A stretch of 64,000 bases of DNA from NCBI RefSeq assembly GCF_900111775.1, contig NZ_FOJJ01000037.1:62001-126000 (forward strand). The letters are read 5' to 3'. The notes below the pieces were generated by a model. That model saw nothing but the letters and a program-made list of their open reading frames with translations. It did no database searches and was not told where the DNA came from. This document shows, in pieces, positions 18,522 to 26,960 of the stretch. A program made the translations under genes and the position numbers. Position 1 is the first letter of the stretch, and the number at the start of each line of letters is the position of its first letter. Origin of the DNA: Desulfuromonas acetexigens (lineage in GTDB: Bacteria; Desulfobacterota; Desulfuromonadia; Desulfuromonadales; Trichloromonadaceae).

Positions 18522-19445
18522 ATGAAAACGACCTGGTACGAAATACGAATCGATGTGCCGGCGAGCGGGCTCGACCTGGTGTGCAATGAACTGGGGGAGC
18601 TCGGCTGCGCCGGAATTACTGTCGAGGAGCGGACGCTGGATACCTTCGTCGCCCCCGATCCCGACGCCGACGCACCGGAGCGCTACGGCATCAGCGCCTA
18701 CTTCCCCACCGAGGGAGATGAGACGACCCTGCGCACGCAGGTGACGGAGCGCCTCGAATGGCTGGGCCAACTGGCTCCGGGACTGCTGCCCCTCTCCCTG
18801 CAATGTCGGCCGGTCCAGGAACAGGACTGGGCGGAGGGCTGGAAGCAGCACTTCAGCGCGACACGCATCGGGCGACGGCTGATCGTCAAGCCGACCTGGG
18901 AAGACTGGTCCCCCGCCGGCGACGAGGTGGTGGTCAATCTCGATCCCGGCATGGCCTTCGGCACCGGCACCCACGGCACCACTCGCCTTTGCCTGGAGGC
19001 CCTGGCCGGTCTCTACGATCAGGCCCCCGTGCCGACGCGGGTTCTCGATGTCGGCACCGGCAGCGGCATCCTCGCTATCGCCGCCGCCGCCCTCGGCGCC
19101 CGGCGGGTTCTGGGCTGCGACATCGAGGAGGAATCCTGCCGCGTCGCCCGGGAAAATGTCGAGCTGAACGGGGTCGGCGACCGGGTGGAGATCACCGGCG
19201 CCCCGCTGGAGTCGCTGGAAGGCGATTTCGACGTGATCCTGGCCAACATCCTGGCGGAGGAAAACATCCGTCTCGGCGATGAGCTGACCCGGCGGCTGGC
19301 CCCCGGCAGCGCCCTGATCCTCTCCGGCATCCTGCAGGAAAAGGAAGCCCTGGTCACCCAGGCCTTTGCCCGTTATGATCTGCATGGCCCGGAAGTCACC
19401 CATGAAGCCGAATGGGTCTGCCTCCGCTACCGGAAACCCGCCTAG
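18522..19445 (+). CDS. prmA: Ribosomal protein L11 methyltransferase
   Basis: A 307-residue SAM-dependent methyltransferase that trimethylates ribosomal protein L11. It has the N-terminal substrate-recognition domain (WYEIRIDVPASGLDLV), NLDPGMAFGTGTHGTTRLCL, the SAM-binding loop VLDVGTGSGILAIAAAALGA and the catalytic NILAE motif. A GAGGACGG ribosome site precedes the ATG. The gene is followed closely by rsmE, a common pairing; the two probably share a transcript. Confidence 0.95.
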   Translation: MKTTWYEIRIDVPASGLDLVCNELGELGCAGITVEERTLDTFVAPDPDADAPERYGISAYFPTEGDETTLRTQVTERLEWLGQLAPGLLPLSLQCRPVQEQDWAEGWKQHFSATRIGRRLIVKPTWEDWSPAGDEVVVNLDPGMAFGTGTHGTTRLCLEALAGLYDQAPVPTRVLDVGTGSGILAIAAAALGARRVLGCDIEEESCRVARENVELNGVGDRVEITGAPLESLEGDFDVILANILAEENIRLGDELTRRLAPGSALILSGILQEKEALVTQAFARYDLHGPEVTHEAEWVCLRYRKPA

Positions 19446-19486
19446 TTTTCCCACCCGAACGTCGGCCGCTGTTGCCGGAAAGACCG

Positions 19487-20227
19487 ATGCAGCGTTTTTT
19501 TGTTCCCCCCGAACTTATCGCCGGCGATGAAGGGCTGCTGCCTGAGGACGTCGGCCATCATCTGGGGCGGGTGCTGCGCCTTCCGCCGGGGGAGGAACTG
19601 CTTCTCCTTGACGGCGCGGGCGCGGTCTGCCGGGCCCGGCTGCTCGCTTTCGGGCCGCGCGGCGCCCAGGTTCGGGTACTGGAACGCTGGCGCGAGGCCG
19701 AGCACGGCCTGCCCATCCATCTCATCCAATCCCTGCCCAAGGCCGACAAACTCGAACTGGTGCTGCAGAAGGGGACCGAACTGGGAATCACCGTCTTCTC
19801 CCCGGTTCTCAGCGAGCGCGGCGTCTGTCATCCTGTTGACAGCCGTCAGGCAAAACGTCACCAACGCTGGACAAAAATTGTCCGCGAAGCCGCCCGTCAG
19901 TGCCGCCGTCCCGTCATCCCCCAGCTCGATGAAATCCAGCCCCTCGCCCTGGCGCTCGGGTCCTGCGCCGAGCCCCTGCGGCTGATGTTGTGGGAAGAGG
20001 AGAGCCGCCCCTTGGCCGAGGTTCTGCCGCCCTCCCCGCCATCGGCGGTGGCTTTGCTGGTCGGACCCGAAGGCGGCTTCAGCCCGCGGGAAGCGGAACT
20101 GGCCCGAAATTTCGGATTTCTGCCGGTACGCCTCGGCCCGCGCATTCTGCGCAGCGAAACGGCTGGGTTTGCGGTGGCAAGCATCTTGCAGTACATTTAT
20201 GGAGATCTGGGCGCGCCGGCAGCATAA
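19487..20227 (+). CDS. rsmE: 16S rRNA m3U1498 methyltransferase RsmE
   Basis: A 246-residue SPOUT-fold methyltransferase modifying U1498 of 16S rRNA. The N-terminal PUA-like domain starts MQRFFVPPELIAG. The SAM-knot is seen as LLVGPEGGFSPREAELA and LGPRILRSETAGFAVASIL. The start at 19487 has GGAAAG upstream. It sits 41 bases after prmA, a usual neighbour, and is followed by a zinc-ribbon/RDD gene. Confidence 0.94.
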   Translation: MQRFFVPPELIAGDEGLLPEDVGHHLGRVLRLPPGEELLLLDGAGAVCRARLLAFGPRGAQVRVLERWREAEHGLPIHLIQSLPKADKLELVLQKGTELGITVFSPVLSERGVCHPVDSRQAKRHQRWTKIVREAARQCRRPVIPQLDEIQPLALALGSCAEPLRLMLWEEESRPLAEVLPPSPPSAVALLVGPEGGFSPREAELARNFGFLPVRLGPRILRSETAGFAVASILQYIYGDLGAPAA

Positions 20228-20260
20228 GCGCCGGTTCGTTGGTTGACGAAAGGAGCCCCT

Positions 20261-21589
20261 ATGAAGTGTCCGAAATGCGGTTATCACAGCTTCGAGTATC
20301 TGGAGCGCTGCCGAAAGTGCGGCAACGATCTCGCCGCCTTCAAGTCCAAATTCAATCTGCGCAGCCTGATTTTTCCCAAGCGTCAGAACGGGGCGGCCGC
20401 ACCCGCCGCCACTAGCGAGAGCTTTGCCTTCGAAGCGGAACCGTCGGCGTCGGTAACGACTGCCGCCGTGACCGCTGTCGCAGCGACGGCCGCAACCGCG
20501 ACAGCTACGAATGCGACCGATTTCGGTTTTGACTTCATGGATGAAACCCCCGGCGCCGACGAGAGCGCGCCGATCCCCGCCAGTGCCGAATCTCCCTTCC
20601 CGGACGAGGTCGCGCCTTCCGCCGGCAAGGGGGCCTTCGATAGTGAAGCCTTCGATTGGAATGCCGAAGACGAAACCCTGAAGGAAGCGACCGGCGGCGA
20701 TGAGGTGGAGGAAGCCGTCGAAACGGCCGCCGGCGATGAAAGCTTCGGTCTCGACCTCTCCTGGGATACGGAATTGCCGGTGCTGGAGCAAACGGCGGCG
20801 GTCGAACCGGAAGACCCCTCCGATCCTCTCGACATGGATAGTCTTTCCGATTGGGACTTCGAGGGCGAGTCTCCCCTTCCTCCCGAAACGGAAACCGTCA
20901 AAACCAAGGGGCAGGAGGCCCCTCGCGACCCTTTTGAGGTGCGGGAACCGGAGATGGAGAGCCCGGTTCCCGAAGTCGATCTCCAGCCCCTTTCCCTGCT
21001 ATCCACCGCGTCTGCCGGAACGGCGGAAGACTCAGCGACAGCGGCCATGATGGGAGCGGTTGCGCTTCCCAGTGCCGCCGAAATTCCGCGCACGTCCATA
21101 TCCAAGGCGGCCACCACGGCCGAGGACGACGAGCCGAAAGTCGCCGCGATCCTTCCCCGAGCCTTGGCCCTGGGGGTGGATCTGCTCCTTTTGGGCGGCG
21201 TCCTCCTTCTCTTTCTGATCGCCGGGGAACGGGCGCTGACGCCGGGAGTCTCCGGGCGACTGCTGCCCTCCCTCGAATCCCTGCTGCGCTTGGCCATCCC
21301 CTATTTTCTGGTCGGTTTTTCCCTGAGCTTCAGCTATTTCACCCTCTTCCACTTTCTCGTCGGCCAGACCCCCGGCAAAATGCTCTTGCGCCTGCGCGTC
21401 GAGACGGACGAGGGCACACCCCTCGATCTGCCCCAGGCTTTTTTGCGTAGCACCGGCGGGCTCTTCGCCCTGCTGGTCGGCGGCTTGGGCTTTCTTGGCA
21501 TTCTCTCGGCGCGGCGGCGGGGCTGGAACGACCTCTTTGCCGGCACGCGCGTGGTAGCGGCCAGCTTGGAAGACGAGACGGCGGAATAA
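20261..21589 (+). CDS. Zinc-ribbon / acidic linker / RDD-domain membrane protein
   Basis: A 442-residue protein of unusual build. The N-terminus is a four-Cys zinc ribbon (MKCPKCGYHSFEYLERCRKC; Cys3, 6, 17, 20). Residues 45-290 are acidic, Ala/Glu/Asp/Pro-rich and probably disordered. The C-terminal 150 residues form an RDD domain with three or four membrane helices (RALALGVDLLLLGGVLLLFL, FLVGQTPGKMLLRL, RSTGGLFALLVGGLGFLG, RRRGWNDLFAGTRVV). Function is unknown. An AGGAG ribosome site supports the start at 20261. It ends before a strong terminator, so it may be the last gene of the prmA-rsmE transcript. Confidence 0.8.
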   Translation: MKCPKCGYHSFEYLERCRKCGNDLAAFKSKFNLRSLIFPKRQNGAAAPAATSESFAFEAEPSASVTTAAVTAVAATAATATATNATDFGFDFMDETPGADESAPIPASAESPFPDEVAPSAGKGAFDSEAFDWNAEDETLKEATGGDEVEEAVETAAGDESFGLDLSWDTELPVLEQTAAVEPEDPSDPLDMDSLSDWDFEGESPLPPETETVKTKGQEAPRDPFEVREPEMESPVPEVDLQPLSLLSTASAGTAEDSATAAMMGAVALPSAAEIPRTSISKAATTAEDDEPKVAAILPRALALGVDLLLLGGVLLLFLIAGERALTPGVSGRLLPSLESLLRLAIPYFLVGFSLSFSYFTLFHFLVGQTPGKMLLRLRVETDEGTPLDLPQAFLRSTGGLFALLVGGLGFLGILSARRRGWNDLFAGTRVVAASLEDETAE

Positions 21590-21624
21590 CTGCCCGATGC
21601 AAAAAAGGGGAAGAAGCGAAAACG

Positions 21625-21662
21625 ACGAAGCGCGCTCCAAGGGGGCGCGCTTCGTGTTTTTC
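21625..21662 (+). terminator. Intrinsic terminator
   Basis: A long stem ACGAAGCGCGCTCC (21625-21638) pairs with GGGGCGCGCTTCGT (21642-21655), followed by GTTTTT. It ends the plus-strand RDD transcript just before the convergent MBL gene. Confidence 0.85.
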
Positions 21663-22284
21663 AGCCTTGGCGCAGTTGGATGAAGGAATCGAGGTCCGGA
21701 CAGCGCAAGTAGGGATTGTGCTCCAGCTCGAAGGCGATGGTCGAGACCGGCTGCGGTCCATAGTCGTGGCCGGGATAGACGCGCGTTTCCGGGGGAAGGG
21801 CGGCGAGGCGGCACAGGCTGCGATAAAGCTCCCGGACATCGCTGCCGGGAAGGTCCGCCCGCCCGCAACGGGTGACGAAAAGGGTATCGCCGGTTACGAC
21901 CAGACCCGGCGCGTAGAGGCAGATGGAGCCGGGGGTGTGGCCGGGAGTGTGCAGAACCTCAATCGTCCCGTCGCCGAGAGTGATGCGACTTCCCTCATCG
22001 AGGCGCAGGTCAGCCTGAGGGAGATCGAGGGGATGTCCGGCAAGCTTCGCTCCGCTGGCCGACAAGACGGTGTCGTTGCCGGCGACGTGATCCCGATGAC
22101 CGTGGGTGTTGATGAGCAGCTTCAGCTTGACGCCGAGCTGTCGGGCCTGATCCAGCAGGCGGTCGGGGGCGAAGGAGGGGTCGACCGCCACCCCCTCGAG
22201 GGTGGCGGGGCAGTAGATCAGGTAGGCGAAGTTGGCCATCTCGCCGGCGGCGATCTGGACCACTTCCAACGGGCTCACAGCCAC
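21661..22284 (-). CDS. Metallo-beta-lactamase-fold hydrolase, glyoxalase II-like
   Basis: A 207-residue MBL-fold protein of the hydroxyacylglutathione-hydrolase/persulfide-dioxygenase group. Metal ligands are visible: NTHGHRDHVAGN, HTPGHTPGS, VVTGDTLF and YPGHDYGP. The protein is shorter than true glyoxalase II (no C-terminal glutathione domain), so the thiol ester substrate is uncertain. It begins with GTG (22284), overlapping the upstream small gene by 10 bases, indicating coupled translation. Confidence 0.85.
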   Translation of the reverse strand: MAVSPLEVVQIAAGEMANFAYLIYCPATLEGVAVDPSFAPDRLLDQARQLGVKLKLLINTHGHRDHVAGNDTVLSASGAKLAGHPLDLPQADLRLDEGSRITLGDGTIEVLHTPGHTPGSICLYAPGLVVTGDTLFVTRCGRADLPGSDVRELYRSLCRLAALPPETRVYPGHDYGPQPVSTIAFELEHNPYLRCPDLDSFIQLRQG

Positions 22285-22496
22285 TCGGGAACCTTCGGTT
22301 CTTCGTGGCCGATTTTACAGATTTCCCCATCAACGATCTGAAAAATGTCGCCGGTCTTGAGCACGTGCCAACGATCCCCCTCGTCGGGGGGCAAGGGGAA
22401 CTCGCGGCTGCCGAGATAGACGTCGTCGCCGCCGATCATCCCCCACCAGTCGAGGGCGCCGGTCTGCCAGACCTTGGTCTTGAGATTAAAAGCCAT
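22275..22496 (-). CDS. Small conserved-looking hypothetical protein upstream of the MBL gene
   Basis: A 73-residue Trp- and Gly-rich soluble protein (MAFNLKTKVWQTGALDWWG). I do not recognise a family. It has a very good AAAGGAG ribosome site and overlaps the start of the MBL hydrolase, so it is likely a real gene translated with it. A substrate or regulatory link to the hydrolase is possible but unsupported. It is divergent from dapF. Confidence 0.65.
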   Translation of the reverse strand: MAFNLKTKVWQTGALDWWGMIGGDDVYLGSREFPLPPDEGDRWHVLKTGDIFQIVDGEICKIGHEEPKVPEWL

Positions 22497-22659
22497 GCGG
22501 TTTTCTCCTTTATATTGAATTCGCTTGGGTTTTTAAGGATAGCACGAAATGCGCGATCCGCTCGCCGGCGGGTTTTGTCCTTGTGACCCCCCGGTACATC
22601 GCTTATAATTCAGTTCTCTCTTTTTCTCAACCAAAACCGGGGCAAGGAGCCTTTTCTTC

Positions 22660-23499
22660 ATGAGATTCGCGAAAATGCACGGTGCCGGCAACGACTATGT
22701 CTATGTCAACGGCTTCGCGGAAGAGGTCACCGATCCGGCGGCGCTGGCCCAGGCGGTCAGCAACCGCCAGTTCGGTATCGGCTCGGACGGCCTGATCCTC
22801 ATCCTGCCGTCCGAAGTGGCCGATGTGCGCATGCGCATGTTCAACGCCGACGGCAGCGAGGCGGAGATGTGCGGCAACGGTATCCGCTGCGTGGCCAAGT
22901 ACGCCTACGATCACGGCTTGGTAACGAACAAGGAGATCCGCGTCGAGACCGGCGCCGGGGTCAAACCGTTGCAGCTTTTCACCAACGCCGCCGACAAGGT
23001 CGAGCGGGTGCGGGTCAACATGGGGCAACCGGTGCTGAAGCGCTCCCTGATTCCCATGGCTGGCCCCGAGGCCGAGCAGGTAGTAGCGGAATCCCTCGCC
23101 GTACTTGACCGCACCTTCGCGATTACCTGCGTATCCATGGGCAATCCCCATTGCGTAATCTTTGTCGATGATGTCGATGCCTTTCCCGTCGAACTCTACG
23201 GTCCGGCCATCGAGAACCATCCCAGCTTTCCCCGCCGGATCAACGTCGAGTTCGTCCAGGTCCTCGCCTCCGGTGAGGTGCGCCAGCGGACCTGGGAGCG
23301 GGGCGCCGCCGAGACCCTGGCCTGCGGCACCGGCGCCTCGGCGGTGACCGTGGCCGGCGTACTCACCGGCCGCACCGACCGTCGGCTGCTCAACCACCTA
23401 CGCGGCGGCGATCTGGAGATGGAATGGGCCGAGGATGGTGACATCTACATGACCGGCCCGGCGGTGCAGGTTTTCGAGGGAGACTATCAACCCCAATGA
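22660..23499 (+). CDS. dapF: Diaminopimelate epimerase
   Basis: A 279-residue PLP-independent racemase converting LL- to meso-diaminopimelate, for lysine and peptidoglycan. Both catalytic cysteines are present: Cys71 in AEMCGNGIRC and about Cys222 in LACGTGASAV. The start MRFAKMHGAGNDYVY is typical, with an AAGGAG ribosome site. It opens a tight run of six genes and overlaps the HIT gene by four bases. Confidence 0.96.
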   Translation: MRFAKMHGAGNDYVYVNGFAEEVTDPAALAQAVSNRQFGIGSDGLILILPSEVADVRMRMFNADGSEAEMCGNGIRCVAKYAYDHGLVTNKEIRVETGAGVKPLQLFTNAADKVERVRVNMGQPVLKRSLIPMAGPEAEQVVAESLAVLDRTFAITCVSMGNPHCVIFVDDVDAFPVELYGPAIENHPSFPRRINVEFVQVLASGEVRQRTWERGAAETLACGTGASAVTVAGVLTGRTDRRLLNHLRGGDLEMEWAEDGDIYMTGPAVQVFEGDYQPQ

Positions 23500-23909
23500 A
23501 TTGCCCCATGTGTACCCGCTGGCAGGACGAACCGGAGCTGCGCGTGGCCGAGCTGGAGCACTGCTACGTGCAGCTCAACCGCGACCAGTTTTTCCCCGGC
23601 TACTGCCTGGTTTTCGCCAAAAAGCACCTGACCGAACTCTTTCATCTCGACCCGGCGACGCGCGCAGGCCTCATGGAAGAGGTCAACGGGGTGGCGGCGG
23701 CCCTCGCCGAGGTCTATCGGCCGAGCAAGATGAATTATGAACTGCTCGGCAACATGGTGCCGCACATGCACTGGCATCTGGTGCCGCGCTTTATCGACGA
23801 CCCCCTCTGGCCGCGCCCGATCTGGAGCGAACCCCACGAGGAAAAGACTCTCAACCCAAGTGACTACCAAGAAGCCGCCGGCCGCATCCGCCGCGCCCTG
23901 GGACTTTGA
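23496..23909 (+). CDS. HIT-family nucleotide hydrolase/transferase
   Basis: A 137-residue HIT-domain protein. The catalytic histidine triad HMHWHLVPR is at about residues 89-97, and the N-terminal CPMC is a possible metal-binding pair. HIT proteins hydrolyse dinucleotides or AMP-linked phosphoramidates; the substrate here is not known. It overlaps dapF upstream (ATGA) and runs into the HAD gene downstream, suggesting one operon. Confidence 0.9.
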   Translation: MNCPMCTRWQDEPELRVAELEHCYVQLNRDQFFPGYCLVFAKKHLTELFHLDPATRAGLMEEVNGVAAALAEVYRPSKMNYELLGNMVPHMHWHLVPRFIDDPLWPRPIWSEPHEEKTLNPSDYQEAAGRIRRALGL

Positions 23910-23914
23910 CCGCC

Positions 23915-24556
23915 ATGCTCCTGTTCGATCTCGACAACACCCTCTATCCGCCGGAACGGGAGCTCTTTTCCCTCATCGACGTGCGCATCAACCGCTACAT
24001 GAGTGAGGTGGTGGGCATCCCCGCCGCCGAGGTCGACGGCCTGCGCCGCCGCTACTGGGCCGAGTACGGCGTGACCCTGCAAGGGCTGATCCGCCACTAC
24101 CGGGTCGATCCCGAGGATTACCTCGATTACGTCCATGATGTCGACGTCGCCTCCCGGCTCGATCCCGACGCGGAACTGCGCCAAGCGCTGCAACAGTTGC
24201 CCCAGCGCAAGGCGGTCTTCACCAACGGCTCCACCGGCCACGCCGAGCGGGTGCTGGCGCACCTCGGTCTGCGCGACCAGTTCGAGTGCATCTTCGACAT
24301 CCGTGTCGCCCAGTATCAGCCCAAACCCTTCGCCGCTCCCTATCATCAGGTCGTTGCGGAGCTCGGGGTTGACGCCCGCGACTGCACCATGATCGAGGAT
24401 TCCCAGGAAAACCTGCGCACCGCCAAGGCTTTGGGGATGAGGACCGTGCTCGTCGGCGCCGGCCCAGGGGCAGATTTCGTCGACGTGCGTATCGACCGCG
24501 CGGCGCAGGTGCCGACCGCTCTCGCCGCCCTTCCGGCCCTGCCCGTCTCCTTCTGA
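23915..24556 (+). CDS. HAD-family hydrolase, pyrimidine 5'-nucleotidase-like
   Basis: A 213-residue HAD phosphatase. Motif I is LLFDLDNTLYP (nucleophile Asp5, general acid Asp7), motif II FTNGSTGHAE, and motifs III/IV KPFAAPYHQV and MIEDSQENLRTAKALG. The NTLYP signature and the helical cap match the pyrimidine 5'-nucleotidase (SDT1-like) subgroup. The ATG at 23915 is chosen; a TTG three codons earlier overlaps the HIT stop. It ends at the first base of nfo. Confidence 0.87.
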   Translation: MLLFDLDNTLYPPERELFSLIDVRINRYMSEVVGIPAAEVDGLRRRYWAEYGVTLQGLIRHYRVDPEDYLDYVHDVDVASRLDPDAELRQALQQLPQRKAVFTNGSTGHAERVLAHLGLRDQFECIFDIRVAQYQPKPFAAPYHQVVAELGVDARDCTMIEDSQENLRTAKALGMRTVLVGAGPGADFVDVRIDRAAQVPTALAALPALPVSF

Positions 24557-25416
24557 TGCCAGCCTGCCCGCACCCTCTCGGCGCCCATATGTCCATCGCC
24601 GGCGGTCTGGACCGGGCCTTCGCCCGGGCAGAGGCGGTCGGTGGCACGGCTCTGCAGATTTTCACCAAGAACGCCAGCCAATGGCGAGGCAAAGCGATCG
24701 ACGATGCTAGCGCCCGGGCTTTTCGTACTGCCTGGGAAAAAAGCGGCATCGGACCGGTCCTCGCCCACGCCAGCTACCTCATCAACCTGGCCGCGCCCGA
24801 CACCGAACTCTGGGAGAAATCCAAGGCCGCTTTTCTGGATGAACTGCAGCGCTGCGCCCGCCTCGGCATCCCCTGGCTGGTCCTGCACCCCGGCTCACAC
24901 CGTGGAGAGGGGGAGGAGGCCGGACTGACGCGGGTCGTGACGGCGCTGCAGGAGATTCTTGCCGACAGCCCCGCCGAGGTCGGCGTACTGCTGGAAAATA
25001 CCGCCGCCCAGGGGGATTACCTCGGGGGGCGTTTCGAGCATCTGGCGGAAATTCTGGCGCGGGTGCCCCAGGGCCGCCTCGGTGTCTGCTTCGATACCTG
25101 CCACGCCTTTGCCGCCGGCTATGACCTCGCCGGCCCCGAGGGCTATCGGCTGGTGATGGATGAATTCGACCGCCGCGTCGGTGTCGAAAGTATCCGCGCC
25201 TTTCACCTCAACGACAGCCTGAAAGGCCTGGGCAGCCGGGTCGACCGCCACGAACAGATCGGTCGGGGGGCCATCGGTCGTGCCGGCTTCGCCGCGCTGA
25301 TGACGGATCCGCGCTTCACGGCGATCCCCAAGATCCTCGAAACCCCCAAAGGGGAAGACGACGCCTGGGATCGTATCAATCTGACGTTGTTGCGGAAACT
25401 GGCACAGGGGGATTGA
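24556..25416 (+). CDS. nfo: Endonuclease IV (AP endonuclease)
   Basis: A 286-residue TIM-barrel zinc enzyme that cuts DNA 5' of abasic sites in base-excision repair. [48 protein letters not shown] and [20 protein letters not shown] carry the trinuclear zinc ligands, and [11 protein letters not shown] is the family end. The normal length is about 280. It overlaps the HAD gene by one base and dtd begins one base after its stop. Confidence 0.95.
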   Translation: MPACPHPLGAHMSIAGGLDRAFARAEAVGGTALQIFTKNASQWRGKAIDDASARAFRTAWEKSGIGPVLAHASYLINLAAPDTELWEKSKAAFLDELQRCARLGIPWLVLHPGSHRGEGEEAGLTRVVTALQEILADSPAEVGVLLENTAAQGDYLGGRFEHLAEILARVPQGRLGVCFDTCHAFAAGYDLAGPEGYRLVMDEFDRRVGVESIRAFHLNDSLKGLGSRVDRHEQIGRGAIGRAGFAALMTDPRFTAIPKILETPKGEDDAWDRINLTLLRKLAQGD

Positions 25417-25417
25417 G

Positions 25418-25867
25418 ATGCGCGCGGTGCTTCAGCGGGTAGCCTCGGCCCGGGTCGAGGTCGATGGCAAGAGCGTGGGGGAGATCGGCCGGGGGTTGCT
25501 CATCCTCCTCGGCGTCGAGCAGGGGGATAACGCCGACGATGCCCGCTACCTGGCGGAGAAGTCGGCGCAGCTGCGTATTTTCGAGGACGCGGCCGGGAAG
25601 ATGAATCTTTCGCTGGAGGATGTCGGCGGGCAGATTCTGGCGGTTTCCCAGTTCACCCTGCTGGCCGATTGTCGCAAAGGCCGCCGCCCCGGCTTCTCCC
25701 GGGCGGCGCTGCCGGAACCGGCCGACACCCTCTACCAGCAATTCGTCGCGCTCTTGCGCGAGCGCGGCCTGACCGTGGCCACGGGGATTTTTCAGGCCGA
25801 GATGCAGGTGCATCTGGTCAATGACGGTCCCGTTACTCTGCTGCTCGACAGCCGGAAGGAATTTTGA
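25418..25867 (+). CDS. dtd: D-aminoacyl-tRNA deacylase
   Basis: A 149-residue homodimeric enzyme that removes D-amino acids (and mischarged glycine) from tRNA. Both signature motifs are intact: [17 protein letters not shown] and [11 protein letters not shown]. The start [17 protein letters not shown] is standard. It is packed between nfo and darP with one- to three-base junctions. Confidence 0.96.
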   Translation: MRAVLQRVASARVEVDGKSVGEIGRGLLILLGVEQGDNADDARYLAEKSAQLRIFEDAAGKMNLSLEDVGGQILAVSQFTLLADCRKGRRPGFSRAALPEPADTLYQQFVALLRERGLTVATGIFQAEMQVHLVNDGPVTLLLDSRKEF

Positions 25868-26394
25868 TGTCCCACGACGAAGAACACGAAATCCCCCAGT
25901 GGAGCGGCCCGAGCCGTTCGGCGAAAAAACGCGCGGCCAAGGCGGTGGAAACGGTCGCCGCCCAGTTGATTGAGCTGCCGGAGGCGACCTGGGCCAAGGT
26001 ACCGGCGCCGTCGGAACTACGTGAAGAAATCGAGCTGGCGCGGCGAACGGAAAGCCACGGGGCGCGGAAACGGCAAATGAAACATCTGGCTGGGGTTCTG
26101 CGCCGCCATGACGAAGAGGCGGCGGTCATTCAAGAATTTCTGGAGGGCCTGGACCAGGTCCAGCGGCAGGACAAAGAGGCTTTTCATCTCTTGGAGGAAC
26201 TGCGCGACCGGATCTGCGATCCCGAGCAGAGCGCCGCCGCCCTGGTCGAGGCCGAGGGGCTGCTTCCCGCTATCGACCGCGCCGGCCTCGCCCGTCTCGC
26301 CCGGGCGGTGCATGCCGGAAACGATCGCAAGGCCTATCGGGAAATCTTTCGCCGTCTGCGCGCCGCATCGGAAGCGGCCGCTGCCGACGACTGA
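25867..26394 (+). CDS. darP: DarP/YjgA-like ribosome-associated protein (DUF615)
   Basis: A 175-residue basic, helical protein of the DUF615 family, associated in E. coli with 50S ribosome assembly. Typical segments are PPQWSGPSRSAKKR-like (here IPQWSGPSRSAKKRAAKA), LPEATWAKVP, RRTESHGARKRQMKHLAGVLRR and ARLARAVHAGNDRKAYREIFR. The ATG overlaps the dtd stop. It is the last gene of the run, followed by a terminator. The gene symbol follows the family name. Confidence 0.88.
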   Translation: MSHDEEHEIPQWSGPSRSAKKRAAKAVETVAAQLIELPEATWAKVPAPSELREEIELARRTESHGARKRQMKHLAGVLRRHDEEAAVIQEFLEGLDQVQRQDKEAFHLLEELRDRICDPEQSAAALVEAEGLLPAIDRAGLARLARAVHAGNDRKAYREIFRRLRAASEAAAADD

Positions 26395-26397
26395 CGC

Positions 26398-26428
26398 AAA
26401 AAGGCCCGCCGGAAAGCGGGCCTTTGCT
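26398..26428. terminator. Intrinsic terminator between darP and trxA
   Basis: AAAGGCCCGC (26400-26409) pairs with GCGGGCCTTT (26416-26425). It lies between converging genes and could serve both, although the T-runs are short. Confidence 0.75.
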
Positions 26429-26453
26429 CAGGTTCGCTGAGGAAAATCCTGAA

Positions 26454-26783
26454 TTACAGGGCTTTCTTGATCAGGTTTTCGAGTTGGCTCTTGGGGGCGG
26501 CGCCGACCAGCTGGTCGACGATCTTGCCGTCTTTGAAGAGAATCAGGGTGGGAATGCCGCGCACGCCGTACTGGCCGGGGGTGGCGGGGTTTTCATCGAC
26601 ATTGAGCTTGGCGATTTTGACCTTGCCGTCGTACTCGCCGGCGAGGCCGTCGATGACCGGGCCGATCGCCTTGCAGGGGGCGCACCAGGTGGCCCAGAAA
26701 TCGACTAGAACCGGGGTCGAGGATTTGAGGACTTCGTTTTCGAAGCTGTCATCGGAAAGCTGGACGACCTTATCGCTGGCCAT
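26454..26783 (-). CDS. trxA: Thioredoxin
   Basis: A 109-residue thioredoxin with the active site WCAPCK (Cys34, Cys37), the cis-Pro loop GVRGIPTLILF and the usual VLVDFWATWCAPC start. It is a cytoplasmic disulfide reductase. An AAGGAG ribosome site precedes the ATG. It is monocistronic, with its own promoter and divergent from the heme operon. Confidence 0.97.
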   Translation of the reverse strand: MASDKVVQLSDDSFENEVLKSSTPVLVDFWATWCAPCKAIGPVIDGLAGEYDGKVKIAKLNVDENPATPGQYGVRGIPTLILFKDGKIVDQLVGAAPKSQLENLIKKAL

Positions 26784-26841
26784 GATGGAGTCTCCTTGCC
26801 GTGAAGTTTTTAGATGCGATTCGATTGATTCAACTTTCGCA

Positions 26842-26869
26842 ATGATAGAACACCCCTTGAAAAAATCAA
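26842..26869 (-). promoter_or_regulatory. Promoter for trxA
   Basis: On the minus strand TTGATT and TATCAT are separated by 16 bases. Initiation would be about 50 bases before the trxA start. Confidence 0.55.
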
Positions 26870-26903
26870 GGGATTATTTGGTTTTCCTCTCGTCCCCCGA
26901 ACC

Positions 26904-26932
26904 TTGACAGGCGCCTGGGGGGCCCCTATCAT
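26904..26932 (+). promoter_or_regulatory. Strong promoter for the heme/siroheme operon
   Basis: Consensus -35 TTGACA (26904-26909), exactly 17 bases, then TATCAT (26927-26932). Initiation would fall near 26939, about 22 bases before the first gene. Confidence 0.8.
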
Positions 26933-26960
26933 GCCGATGACTTCAAGTGGCGGAGAGCGT

